Assembly (NCBI GenBank): GCA_020852715.1
Contig: JADZAE010000077.1
Location: 1-39,621, forward strand
Reading direction: 5' to 3'
Origin: Deltaproteobacteria bacterium
Lineage (GTDB): Bacteria > Bdellovibrionota_C > UBA2361 > SZUA-149 > JADZAE01
DNA length: 39,621 nt
The position numbers and the translations under genes were made by a program. Below the pieces are notes generated by a model. The model saw nothing but the letters and a program-made list of their open reading frames with translations. It did no database searches and was not told the DNA's origin. Shown here piece after piece: positions 27,272 through 35,510 of the stretch (position 1 is its first letter; each line of letters starts with the position of its first letter).

Positions 27272-28882
27272 ATGAAAGTGCTCACCGGCGAACAGATGCA
27301 CGAGCTTGATCAGCAAACATTTAGTTCTTTAGGCCTACCTTCTGTTGTTTATATGGAAAATGCGGCACGCGAAGTTGCGCATTTTATTGTCGAGCATTAT
27401 CAACCGGCATACGCATCGGTGGTGATCTTCTGCGGCCCCGGTAACAACGGAGGAGATGGTTTTAGCATTGCCCGAACGCTTAAACATTTAGGCTGGCATG
27501 TTAGCGTCCTTAGCACACGAGAGATGGAACTATTAAAAGGAGATGCCGCCCTCCAAGCTCAAGCCTATCGCAAAATTGGCGGAACTATAACCACAGTTAC
27601 GGAGAATTTGCAGGAGCTAAGCCATCATATCAGCAGCGCTCATCTGATTGTCGATTGTTTGCTCGGCACGGGATTTAATGGCGCGCCGGAAGGGATACTT
27701 GCCCAGGTGATTGAGCTGATTAATACTGCTTCTTGCCCTGTGCTTAGCGTAGATTTACCTAGTGGCGTTGATGCTTCCAGCGCCAATGTCCCCGGCGTTG
27801 CTGTAAGAGCAAAACAAACTATCGCTATTCAGTATCCCAAGCTGGGCACCGTTTTGTTCCCCGGCGCGCAATACACGGGAGAGCTATTTGTTGTCGATGT
27901 CGGCATTTGTCATCGGGCAGAAACAGAATATTTTTTGATGACAGCTGATTTTGTAGCACAGGGTTTGCGAAAATATTTTCAACCATCAACGCAGAGGCAT
28001 AAGGGGCAGCGGGGAAAGGTTTTGGTTGTCGGCGGAAGCGCGGGGTTATACGGAGCACCGAAAATGGCGGCCGCGGCAGCATTAAGGACAGGAGCCGGTT
28101 TGGCGACCTTTACATTGCCGCAAACTGCCGCTGCGCATATTGCTCCCGAGCAGATGGAATTAATGTGCGCGGCCTTAGCCGATGATGGTCAAGGGGGCTA
28201 TGGACAGGTTGAGCTGGCGCGCTTAGAAGCTTTACTGAAGCAACATAATTGTCTTGTTTTTGGTCCGGGGCTGGGCAGAAGCTCCCAAGGGCAAGAGCTA
28301 AGCAGATTGGCATATACGCTCGCCGCTAAGAATAATATTCCGCTGCTGATTGACGCTGATGGATTAAATACTCTAGCGGAAAATGATTCTTTAAAATCGA
28401 TTGTTCCTGCTAATTCTATCCTTACTCCTCACGCCGGAGAAATGGCCGGATTGCTGGGGAAAGAAGTTACCGCTATCCAAAGCCAAAGATTAGAAGCGGC
28501 AAAATTATTAGCGCAGTCTTTAAACTCGATTGTGGTGTTAAAAGGCGCAAGAACGGTAATTGCTGCACCCTACGGAGAATTAGCTATTAATCCGGCAGCG
28601 ACCGATACGTTAGCCACGGCCGGCTCAGGGGATGTTTTATGCGGTATCATTGCGGCACTTGTTGCACGCGGTTGTCCTCCTTTTGCGGCAGCAAATTATG
28701 GAGTTTATCTGCATGGAGAAATTGGTCAAAAGTTGCACGACGAATTTAAATCCTCAGTGGGTGTTACAGCTACAGACATAATCGAAGCACTACCAAAAAC
28801 TATTGCTGCTTTGTGTAATCAAAATGAGGTGGGCAGCGGTTTTTGTCGTCAATTATTAAAGTTCCCGTTAAGCTCTGCTTAA
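27272..28882 (+). CDS. nnr: Bifunctional NAD(P)H-hydrate repair enzyme
   Basis: This enzyme repairs hydrated NAD(P)H. The N-terminal YjeF_N domain (about 1-215) is the epimerase, with GPGNNGGDGFSIAR (55-68) and LPSGVDASS. The C-terminal ribokinase-like domain (about 230-515) is the ADP/ATP-dependent dehydratase, with GKVLVVGGSAGLYGAPKMAA, LLIDADGLNTLA, LTPHAGEMAGLLG and TAGSGDVLCGI. The fusion order matches E. coli Nnr (YjeF). About 20 residues at the C terminus look non-conserved. It starts 4 nt after glmM. Confidence 0.95.
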   Translation: MKVLTGEQMHELDQQTFSSLGLPSVVYMENAAREVAHFIVEHYQPAYASVVIFCGPGNNGGDGFSIARTLKHLGWHVSVLSTREMELLKGDAALQAQAYRKIGGTITTVTENLQELSHHISSAHLIVDCLLGTGFNGAPEGILAQVIELINTASCPVLSVDLPSGVDASSANVPGVAVRAKQTIAIQYPKLGTVLFPGAQYTGELFVVDVGICHRAETEYFLMTADFVAQGLRKYFQPSTQRHKGQRGKVLVVGGSAGLYGAPKMAAAAALRTGAGLATFTLPQTAAAHIAPEQMELMCAALADDGQGGYGQVELARLEALLKQHNCLVFGPGLGRSSQGQELSRLAYTLAAKNNIPLLIDADGLNTLAENDSLKSIVPANSILTPHAGEMAGLLGKEVTAIQSQRLEAAKLLAQSLNSIVVLKGARTVIAAPYGELAINPAATDTLATAGSGDVLCGIIAALVARGCPPFAAANYGVYLHGEIGQKLHDEFKSSVGVTATDIIEALPKTIAALCNQNEVGSGFCRQLLKFPLSSA

Positions 28883-28908
28883 GTAACGGGTTTAGTGAAG
28901 ACGAGTTC

Positions 28909-29415
28909 ATGACTGAAACACTGACTTTAATTTCTAATTCCCCACTTAGAACTAGAGAAATAGCTAATAGTATTTTAGATTCTCTTCACGGGGGCATGTC
29001 TTTGGCCTTGGAAGGCGGATTGGGAGCCGGTAAAACTGAGTTTGTTCGTGGACTCGCTGCCGCGCTCGGTTTAGAGAGCGAGGTATCAAGTCCTTCATTT
29101 GTACTGGAAAATATTTATTCTTTAACCAATCAAAGCAATGTTGATAAATCGATAAAGACCTTATTTCACTGGGACTTTTATCGACTGAATAATAGCTCAG
29201 AGCCGGAAGAGCTGGCGGATAATTTTCAAGATACACAAGCACTGACAATAGTCGAATGGCCGGAGCGCGTCATCTGGAGTCACGGCTTTCCTTTTGATCT
29301 TCTGGTGCAAATTAAGTTTTGTAAAAGTAATTCGGGACAGTTTTTAGATGAGCAGCGCGAGCTAATAATCCGCGGGGCACCCGAGCTAATTACAAACATT
29401 TCCGCCAAAATCTAA
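28909..29415 (+). CDS. tsaE: tRNA threonylcarbamoyladenosine biosynthesis ATPase TsaE
   Basis: TsaE is the small ATPase that drives the TsaBD complex making t6A37 in ANN-decoding tRNAs. Walker A GGLGAGKTEFVRGLA is at about residues 33-47. SSPSFVLENIY is the switch region, HWDFYRL is the family block, and IVEWPERV contains the Walker B-like end. 168 aa is typical. I chose ATG 28909; a start at 28843 would overlap nnr and add a non-conserved extension. The ribosome binding site is weak. nnr-tsaE linkage is widespread. Confidence 0.93.
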   Translation: MTETLTLISNSPLRTREIANSILDSLHGGMSLALEGGLGAGKTEFVRGLAAALGLESEVSSPSFVLENIYSLTNQSNVDKSIKTLFHWDFYRLNNSSEPEELADNFQDTQALTIVEWPERVIWSHGFPFDLLVQIKFCKSNSGQFLDEQRELIIRGAPELITNISAKI

Positions 29416-29494
29416 AAAGAGTCGTCTCGTTTTTTTTAATAAACCTCAATAAAAAAGCCTCTTTTATTAAGAAAAGACTTGCGTCATGCCCTAT

Positions 29495-29715
29495 TATAAT
29501 GGTCTGCTAGTGCTGAGCATAGGGTAAGCTCTTCCATGATGCGCTCCTCATCGGAGGGTGTCGAGGAAGGGTGTACGTAGCGACTTTATAGTATTCGGCA
29601 TTTAACTTAGGTTATTTGCTGTGTGCTGTTGCCGGGCACAGTGATGTTAGGCCGGCCTGCAAGTGTGCGTAAACCCATCGGTTTGGTGTTTGTAATTTTT
29701 TGGAGAATAATAGAC
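29495..29715 (+). promoter_or_regulatory. TATAAT promoter and long structured leader of the HU-like gene
   Basis: A perfect -10 TATAAT at 29495-29500 without a clear -35 starts a leader of about 208 nt. It contains CTTCC/GGAAG (29531-29535, 29565-29569) around an inner CTCC/GGAG hairpin. It also has TGTGC/GCACA (29622-29640), the palindrome AGGCCGGCCT (29649-29658), and AAACC/GGTTT (29671-29684) shortly before the GGAG ribosome binding site at 29702. A 14-codon mini-frame (29536-29580) lies in the first stem but has no Shine-Dalgarno. It does not match SRP RNA, 6S RNA or RNase P RNA signatures. Confidence 0.5.
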
Positions 29716-30060
29716 GTGGCTGCAAAAAAAGATACTTGCGTAAAGAAATGTCAATGTTCAGCGCCCAAGAATGGTGTTCAATATAGTCAATCTGAATTCT
29801 ATGAGTGTTTACGGTCTTGCGCCTGCCTCGACAGTCGCAAAATTGCTAAATCCGTTTATGCCGCAATGGCAGAAATGATTCAGGCTTCCTTAAAGAAGGG
29901 CTATAAAATACCTCTTCCGGGCATTGGTAAAATTCAAGTTCGTCAGACAAAACCGCGTATCGGTCGTAACCCGGCAACCGGTGAGCCGATTCGTATTCCG
30001 GCAAAGAAGCGCGTTCGCTTGACCCCAAGCAAGGCGCTGAAGGATGCCGTTCTAAAGTAA
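29716..30060 (+). CDS. HU/IHF-family DNA-binding protein with two CX3CXC motifs
   Basis: The 114-aa protein ends in an HU-fold: PLPGIGKIQVRQ (about 66-77), the DNA-binding arm signature GRNPATGEPIRIPAKKRVRL (83-102) and SKALKDAV. The N terminus is unusual: C8-x3-C12-x-C14 lies in an added tail, and C31-x3-C35-x-C37 lies in the helix-turn region that is normally the first helices of HU. Six cysteines in two identical spacings suggest a metal or redox site. I chose GTG 29716, with GGAGAATAA upstream; the frame remains open further 5' but without support. A terminator follows. Confidence 0.88.
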   Translation: MAAKKDTCVKKCQCSAPKNGVQYSQSEFYECLRSCACLDSRKIAKSVYAAMAEMIQASLKKGYKIPLPGIGKIQVRQTKPRIGRNPATGEPIRIPAKKRVRLTPSKALKDAVLK

Positions 30061-30086
30061 TCCAGATAACTTTGGATTCTTGGGAG

Positions 30087-30141
30087 GGGGAGATGTCAGC
30101 ATAAGACAAAGTGGTTTTATGCGTTTGATATCTCCCCTTTT
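30087..30141 (+). terminator. Intrinsic terminator after the HU-like gene
   Basis: GGGGAGAT at 30087-30094 pairs with ATCTCCCC at 30130-30137. An inner GCATAA/TTATGC stem (30099-30104 with 30117-30122) and a TTTT run complete it. It separates the HU-like gene from the next operon. Confidence 0.75.
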
Positions 30142-30163
30142 CTGTTAGTAAATTGGAATTTTT

Positions 30164-31945
30164 ATGCGCCATCGCCAGCTAAAGGGTTTGAGATTTATCA
30201 CTACCGTTTTTGTCGGCGTCCTCTCGTTTTTGCTGTTTACCTCCGCTACCTATGCTGAGGAATCGGCTGCTGTAGTAACTAAAGCTCCTTCAAAACATAT
30301 TAGCATCTTCGATGCCTATTTCTATGAAGGCTTGAATGCCTATTTTGATAAGAAGACCACAGAAACTGCCGAAAAGTGGGAGCTGTTGCGTGAAGAAGGA
30401 GAGAAAAAGGGCTATCATAATTTTCCGGATTTTTCTGCCATTATTTTAGAGCAAGCAAAATTCGCCATTGCCCATAAAGAGTTTTCGGATGCGCAGTTTT
30501 TGATTAATAAAGCGTTATCCTTATCCCCACAGCGGGCACAGATTCATTTATCAGTCGCCACATTTTATCAAACAATCGGCATCGGGCAGGCGATCGGGCA
30601 TGTTTCTAGCGGCCTGAAATTAGCAATCCATGACACTTACGTGCTTATCCCGCTGCTGCGCAATTTTTTGTTGCTCGCCTTGTTTGCATTAAGTGTTGCC
30701 TTTTTGGTTTTTGCTATTATCCATGTTTGCGTCCAACGCGAGCTGATCATTAATAAGCTCTCCCTGCGTATCCCTGAGCAGCACCGGCGATGGCTCACCC
30801 CAACGATATTTTATTTGCTTAATGCTTTACCCTTATTACTGGGACTTTTCCCAGCGCTCGCTATCTGGTCAATAGTATTAGCGCATCATGTTTACCATTG
30901 TCGTAAATTGGCAATTTATGTCTCCGTTATAATTCTTTGTTGGGCTGTGTTATTGCCGGTTTTTGAAAATGTTTCGCAGCAAGCTATTCATCCTTTAGCC
31001 AAAGCGATGGGGAATATTTCGCTTTTTAGTTACTCCAGTGAGGATTTAAAAATTCTCCAAGAATATTTAGCACAAAATCCCGATGATCCGATGGCGTTAG
31101 TATTGTTAGGTCAGAAAAGTTTAATTGATGGCAATCTTACTGATGCCGATAAATATCTATCCCGATATTTACAACTGCCGGGCAAGTTAGAGTTTATGAC
31201 GCCGGTAAATGTTAATTTGGGTATTACTTACCTGATGCAGAATCAGGCGGAGCTGGCCTCTGCGCAGCTGATTAAAGCTGAGCTACAAGAAACCTCTGTG
31301 CAGTTTTTCTATGTTTATGCCCAATTGATGTTGCAACAGTTAAACACCAAACAAAATGCTGACTATTATCAGAAGGCGCTTAAACGTGACAAAGACTGGT
31401 TAATGACCAATGAGCAATATTTGCAGGATAACTTGGCGATTGCCAGTCGCTCCCTGCCGGTGCTTGCACAAGTTTTCTTTTATTTGCAGCCGCATCCGCT
31501 TGCTCCGCAGGAAGTGCCGCATGGCGCATTAAACACGCTCGTGGGAACAATGGCCCATTTTCATTCTAATTTCGCCTTATATAGTTTAGGTTTTATTACT
31601 TTATTTTTCGCGGTTATCAGTTCGCGTATTAGTTATCGCAGTCGCAACCGGAGTAACCAAAAAAATAAGGCAAAACTTGCCTTACGTGAAACAATTTCTG
31701 TCGTTTGGTTAATTATCCCCGGTGGCTATCATTTACGAAGTTCTTATCCTTTTGTGGGAACTTTAAACTTCGCCATTTTGCTGATGCTACTGACGTTTCG
31801 TTATAATGAACCAAGTGGCATGTTTCCAATTCTCCTTGTCGATCTGGAAATGTCTTATCTGACCCCGGTAGTTATTGTGCTGTTTCTACTCTTGGGACTA
31901 ATCGGGTTTGTTATTAACAAAGCAACTCCGCGACAGGTAGGTTAA
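30164..31945 (+). CDS. TPR-containing multi-span membrane protein, function unknown
   Basis: 593 aa. An N-terminal signal peptide (about residues 10-31, cleavage near TYA-EE) is followed by helical TPR-like repeats to about 155. Membrane spans follow near 160-188, 212-240 and 248-268. A second TPR block spans about 292-412 (NPDDPMALVLLGQKSLIDGNL is typical). At least two more spans lie near 470-490 and 566-586, with a possible third around 528-546. The C-terminal IIPGGYHLRSSYPFVGTLNF resembles the gas-vesicle-like 'PGxGH' motif of some TPR membrane proteins, so I give no function. It is one base from the DUF4388 gene and starts a four-gene operon. Confidence 0.8.
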   Translation: MRHRQLKGLRFITTVFVGVLSFLLFTSATYAEESAAVVTKAPSKHISIFDAYFYEGLNAYFDKKTTETAEKWELLREEGEKKGYHNFPDFSAIILEQAKFAIAHKEFSDAQFLINKALSLSPQRAQIHLSVATFYQTIGIGQAIGHVSSGLKLAIHDTYVLIPLLRNFLLLALFALSVAFLVFAIIHVCVQRELIINKLSLRIPEQHRRWLTPTIFYLLNALPLLLGLFPALAIWSIVLAHHVYHCRKLAIYVSVIILCWAVLLPVFENVSQQAIHPLAKAMGNISLFSYSSEDLKILQEYLAQNPDDPMALVLLGQKSLIDGNLTDADKYLSRYLQLPGKLEFMTPVNVNLGITYLMQNQAELASAQLIKAELQETSVQFFYVYAQLMLQQLNTKQNADYYQKALKRDKDWLMTNEQYLQDNLAIASRSLPVLAQVFFYLQPHPLAPQEVPHGALNTLVGTMAHFHSNFALYSLGFITLFFAVISSRISYRSRNRSNQKNKAKLALRETISVVWLIIPGGYHLRSSYPFVGTLNFAILLMLLTFRYNEPSGMFPILLVDLEMSYLTPVVIVLFLLLGLIGFVINKATPRQVG

Positions 31946-31946
31946 T

Positions 31947-33050
31947 ATGTTTTCCGGCAAATTATCCCAACAAACTTTGCTTTCTTTGTTTCGTCTGCTA
32001 AGTCTTAAAAAAAGGCATGGGATTCTGGAAGTCCACACACGGCATTATTCCTACCAGGTAGTGGTCATGGAAGGGCTATTTGAGCAAATCGTCTTCCCCG
32101 ACAACAGCGAAGTTAAAATGCTTTTAAAGCGCCTGGTTTATGCCGGCGTTTTAAAACAAGACGCGGCGAAAAAACTGCTGGAATATCCATTTGTCGATTG
32201 CGTGCGCCTTATTCTGAAACATAATTTGGCATCCTCGGTGGAAATTTTAAGTGCTAAGCGTTCTTATGAATACGATTTATTGCACTTACTCTGGAAAGAA
32301 ACAGAAGGGGACTATTCATTTAATGCACAAGTTATTGCGTTAAGTGATGATTATTTGTTGCGCGCTTCGCCTACGCAAATCCTCTTGGATTATTTAGAAC
32401 AAGATGAAATCGAAATAGAAGCTCCGGGAAAATTTGGCGACAATAATGCCCAGATTCGCACGCGCGCCTTTCAGCCTTCAATAAAATTGCAAGCTTCTGA
32501 ACAGCGAATCTGGAAGCTGCTCTCTACCGGAACTACTTTAGGCAATCTGCTAAGGGTGTCCTTATTACCGGAGTTGGAAGTAAAACGCTGCTTACAGCTA
32601 TTTGCCTTGCATGATCTGGTAGAAAGCATCTTTGAAAACGTTGAACAAGGGTCAATGGATTTTAGCTTGGGTGGTAGCGGCATTAATAGCGTAGCCAACA
32701 AACCCTCGGCTGCGGAACAGGAAGAAGATCTCATTGAACGTGCAGCGCAGATGTTGTTGACCGTCGACGACGAGGCCGCAGCAGCAGCAATGACCGAGGT
32801 GGCCAAGCATGGCAAAACCCAAACTGCGATCCCCGTTATCAAGCAGCAACAAGAAGAAGCTCCTTTGCCTCCTTATAAACATCAGACTTGGGCCGAACAG
32901 TTAGAAGAATTTCAGCAAAGCTTAATAAGCGGGCAAGACTATTCCAATAGCGCACTACTGGCCATGATTGTTTTTATGTTTACCGTTGGTCTATTTGTGC
33001 CCGGCTATCTGAATAACTGGTTTGAAGCACTTTCTAAATTTACACATTAG
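31947..33050 (+). CDS. DUF4388 (PATAN-like) protein with C-terminal membrane anchor
   Basis: The first 150 residues fit the DUF4388 pattern: MFSGKLSQQTLLSLFRLLSLKKRHGILEV, then a beta-rich segment and an alpha-helical part with SYEYDLLHLLWKETEGDYSF. DUF4388 proteins in deltaproteobacteria are linked to signalling and to GTPase regulation. Residues about 183-228 look like a winged helix. A low-complexity acidic/alanine linker (about 255-300) leads to one span at 336-353 and a short tail. The protein is therefore probably membrane-bound. It begins 1 nt after the TPR gene. Confidence 0.8.
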   Translation: MFSGKLSQQTLLSLFRLLSLKKRHGILEVHTRHYSYQVVVMEGLFEQIVFPDNSEVKMLLKRLVYAGVLKQDAAKKLLEYPFVDCVRLILKHNLASSVEILSAKRSYEYDLLHLLWKETEGDYSFNAQVIALSDDYLLRASPTQILLDYLEQDEIEIEAPGKFGDNNAQIRTRAFQPSIKLQASEQRIWKLLSTGTTLGNLLRVSLLPELEVKRCLQLFALHDLVESIFENVEQGSMDFSLGGSGINSVANKPSAAEQEEDLIERAAQMLLTVDDEAAAAAMTEVAKHGKTQTAIPVIKQQQEEAPLPPYKHQTWAEQLEEFQQSLISGQDYSNSALLAMIVFMFTVGLFVPGYLNNWFEALSKFTH

Positions 33051-33053
33051 AAT

Positions 33054-33263
33054 ATGTCAGACGAAGATAACATACCGACTAAAACCGAGCTTGCTCAGCA
33101 AGTCTCTGCGCTAAAAGCCCGAGTGGACAGTGTCATAGAAAAGCGCCAGCAATTGCCACATCCTTTATTTTGGTCTCTTTTTCATAGCGAGATCGATAAA
33201 ATTCGTACCGAAAGAAAAGCGAAGCAATTTGAAAGACGTTTTTTATTTGGAATCGATTGGTGA
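33054..33263 (+). CDS. Small charged protein of unknown function
   Basis: A 69-aa product. The first ~35 residues form a heptad-like helix (TELAQQVSALKARVDSVIEK) suggesting a coiled coil, followed by LPHPLFWSLFHSEI and a basic end, KAKQFERRFLFGIDW. There is no signal or membrane span. It starts 3 nt after the DUF4388 gene and ends 4 nt before the hemerythrin gene, which supports its being a real gene. I know of no family match. Confidence 0.6.
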   Translation: MSDEDNIPTKTELAQQVSALKARVDSVIEKRQQLPHPLFWSLFHSEIDKIRTERKAKQFERRFLFGIDW

Positions 33264-33267
33264 AAAT

Positions 33268-33666
33268 ATGACAGATTATCTTTGGGGAGAATCCCCTCTG
33301 ACAGGCATAGTCTTTATTGACGATGAACACGAAGAGATATTTTCGACGTTGGCAGCTTGGCTCAAGGGTCCATCTGCAAACAATCCCCAACCAACAAGCA
33401 ATGAAATCCAACGTCTGGTCGATGTTTGGATCAAGCACTTCCGACAGGAAGAGGCGTTATTGGTAAGGCACAATTACCCGGGTTTAGATAAACAGAAAGC
33501 CGATCATCTCTCTATGGAAAGAAAAATTCGCCAGTTCTTTTCCAAGGCCGCCGGCGAACCGATTAGTGCAGCGGACATTGATGCCTTATTAAAAATGTTT
33601 ATCGCCCATACTTTGGGGCCGGATATGGCCTACAGCGAGTTTCAAAAAGGGGAAGGAGTTAGATAA
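33268..33666 (+). CDS. Bacteriohemerythrin-like protein with one ligand replaced
   Basis: The 132-aa protein has the hemerythrin four-helix pattern: W6, H21 in DDEHEEIF, H57-x3-E61 in KHFRQEE, H80, H114-x4-D119. The site corresponding to H73 of the invertebrate protein, first of the HxxxH pair, is Q76 (KQKADH). Six of seven di-iron ligands remain. Oxygen or nitric oxide binding is the usual role. I chose ATG 33268, which follows GGTGAAAAT; an earlier ATG at 33229 lies within the previous gene. Confidence 0.9.
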   Translation: MTDYLWGESPLTGIVFIDDEHEEIFSTLAAWLKGPSANNPQPTSNEIQRLVDVWIKHFRQEEALLVRHNYPGLDKQKADHLSMERKIRQFFSKAAGEPISAADIDALLKMFIAHTLGPDMAYSEFQKGEGVR

Positions 33667-33820
33667 ATTAGCTCTATTAGATATCAGATCACAGATTCAG
33701 ACTCCTTGCTCTGTTCGGCCAACTAGCTAATCTTTATAACAAAAATATAATAGTAATTTAAGTGTTGATATATTCGCTTTAATATGTTTGAAGTAGTGCG
33801 GCTTAGTTATTTATTTAAAG

Positions 33821-34786
33821 ATGAAAATCATGGCTTATTCACCGAGCAGCACTTTTATTGCACCTGCCCAAACAGTTATTGCTCCAAGGCAGCCAATAGC
33901 GCTTACTGATTTTTCTGTGGACTTGGAGTTTTTCTTCGGCCCATTGGATTTACTGCTGCATTTAGTGCGTGAGCAGGAAGTGGCTATCGAAAATGTTCAA
34001 ATGTGTCTCATTGCCGAACAATATTTATCGATCATTGCTCAATCCGACTTAGTAGATTTGGAACGTGCTTCAGAATATTTAGTCATCGCCGCTACCTTGA
34101 TGTCAATAAAAAGCCAGTCCTTACTCTCCAGTGTCATAGAAGATGATCCTGATAATTATGAAGAATCCGAATTCTATGAACAGTTAAGAGAAAGATTAAA
34201 ACAGTATGAGCTAACAAAAGCCCGAGCCGAGGCCTTACGCGCTCGACCATTATTGGGTTACGAAACCTTTTGCCGTCAAGAACGTGCAGCATTTGCAGAT
34301 AATAACTCCGAACAGGCTCCTTTGCAGGAAAACCCTTTTACGTTAGCTACGGCCATGGGGGAATTACTCAAAAGGATTAAGGATTCAACGCAATCATTTT
34401 TGATTCGCATGGAATCGATTTCCGTAGTCAGCTTCATGATGAAGATAGTTGATTCTTTTAAAACATACGCGGATGTAGTTAGTTACCGGACAATCCTTTC
34501 ATCTTTTCTCGTGAAAAATAACGGCAAGTCAGAGGCGGGGACATTGCGGGGCACTTTGATTGGATCTTTTGTCGCCATTTTAGAATTAGGTAAAAGAGGC
34601 TTAGTTCTTGCTTCGCAAAGCTCTGATGACGCAGAAATTATGCTTGATTTTCGCATTAAGCAGCAAGGGCAAACCGACAACGCGAAATTCAGCTCGGAGT
34701 TCGATGGCGAAGATAAAGTAATTTCCATGGAGGAATTCAGAACTGAAGCAGCAGCAGAGGAGAGAAAGGAGGCTAATTGTGGATAA
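33821..34786 (+). CDS. scpA: Segregation and condensation protein A
   Basis: ScpA is the kleisin that bridges SMC heads in chromosome condensation. The N-terminal domain contains VDLEFFFGPLDLLLHLVREQEVAIENV (about residues 31-57) and ASEYLVIAATLMSIKSQSLL, which bind the SMC neck. The C-terminal winged helix is near TLIGSFVAILELGKRGLV. 321 aa is longer than the ~250 usual, including an N-terminal lead of about 28 residues; ATG 33830 is a possible alternative start. Its end overlaps scpB by 8 nt. SMC is not in the window. Confidence 0.93.
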   Translation: MKIMAYSPSSTFIAPAQTVIAPRQPIALTDFSVDLEFFFGPLDLLLHLVREQEVAIENVQMCLIAEQYLSIIAQSDLVDLERASEYLVIAATLMSIKSQSLLSSVIEDDPDNYEESEFYEQLRERLKQYELTKARAEALRARPLLGYETFCRQERAAFADNNSEQAPLQENPFTLATAMGELLKRIKDSTQSFLIRMESISVVSFMMKIVDSFKTYADVVSYRTILSSFLVKNNGKSEAGTLRGTLIGSFVAILELGKRGLVLASQSSDDAEIMLDFRIKQQGQTDNAKFSSEFDGEDKVISMEEFRTEAAAEERKEANCG

Positions 34787-35486
34787 GGAAGTAGTCAATT
34801 CACAAAAGGAAATAGAACTCGTCGAAGCAACCGGGGATCAAGAAGAAGAGGGATCGTTAGATACTATCACTGAAGAAACGCTTAGTCCGATTGTTCGCGT
34901 TTGCGCGTTGCTTTTTGTTGCGCAAAAACCGATAAAATTTGAAACAATAAAATCAGTCACTAGATTATCCGTCGAAGAAACAGAAGGGGCTATTAATCAA
35001 GCTTGCACTTTGTTTAATGATGACACGCACGGCTTTTCTCTGCATGAGGTAGGCGGCGGGTATCAGTTTCGCACAGCACCCGGTGCCGCAATGACCATTA
35101 AACGCTATCGTCCGCCGAGACAGCGGCGCCTGAGCAAAGCAGCTGCCGAAACTTTGGCTGTCATTGCCTACAAGCAGCCGATTCAGCGCACCGAGATCGA
35201 AAATATCCGCGGCGTGGATGCCCTACCGACTCTCAAGACATTGCTGGACAACAAACTAATTCGCATTGTCGGTCATGAAGATTCTGTCGGCCAGCCGGCA
35301 TTGTATGGCACAACCGAGGAATTCTTAGAGGTGTTTGGACTAAGCGACCTGTCGCAATTGCCTTCACTAAGAGAGCTCACCGATATAGCCAGCGATCCGG
35401 GGGAAGTCGGCACAGAGCCTGCTGAAACTGAAGAAATAGAATCCACAGAATCTTCCAGCGAAGACGAGAACAAAGTTTACCAATAA
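34779..35486 (+). CDS. scpB: Segregation and condensation protein B
   Basis: ScpB forms a dimer of winged-helix proteins that wraps around ScpA in the SMC complex. The typical block reads LSKAAAETLAVIAYKQPIQRTEIENIRGVD, with the next GQPALYGTTEEFLEVFGL segment in the second wing. A charged tail rich in E, T and S follows after about residue 205. The start is GTG 34779, with AAAGGAGG 8 nt upstream and an 8-nt overlap with scpA. It is followed 24 nt later by a pseudouridine synthase gene, a common neighbour. Confidence 0.95.
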   Translation: MDKEVVNSQKEIELVEATGDQEEEGSLDTITEETLSPIVRVCALLFVAQKPIKFETIKSVTRLSVEETEGAINQACTLFNDDTHGFSLHEVGGGYQFRTAPGAAMTIKRYRPPRQRRLSKAAAETLAVIAYKQPIQRTEIENIRGVDALPTLKTLLDNKLIRIVGHEDSVGQPALYGTTEEFLEVFGLSDLSQLPSLRELTDIASDPGEVGTEPAETEEIESTESSSEDENKVYQ

Positions 35487-35510
35487 TCGGTTGGCTGGCA
35501 ATTTATACTT

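Noticed and set aside
29508..29700. SRP RNA, 6S RNA or RNase P RNA in the HU leader
   Set aside because: None of the conserved cores (for example GGAAGGAAGCAGCC or GAGGAAAGTCC) is present.
33229..33267. Earlier ATG for the hemerythrin gene
   Set aside because: It overlaps the preceding small gene by 35 nt and adds a non-conserved extension; ATG 33268 begins the family pattern.
33746..33751. TATAAT hexamer upstream of scpA as a promoter
   Set aside because: The region is AT-rich and no acceptable -35 lies at 15-19 bp, so I could not support it.
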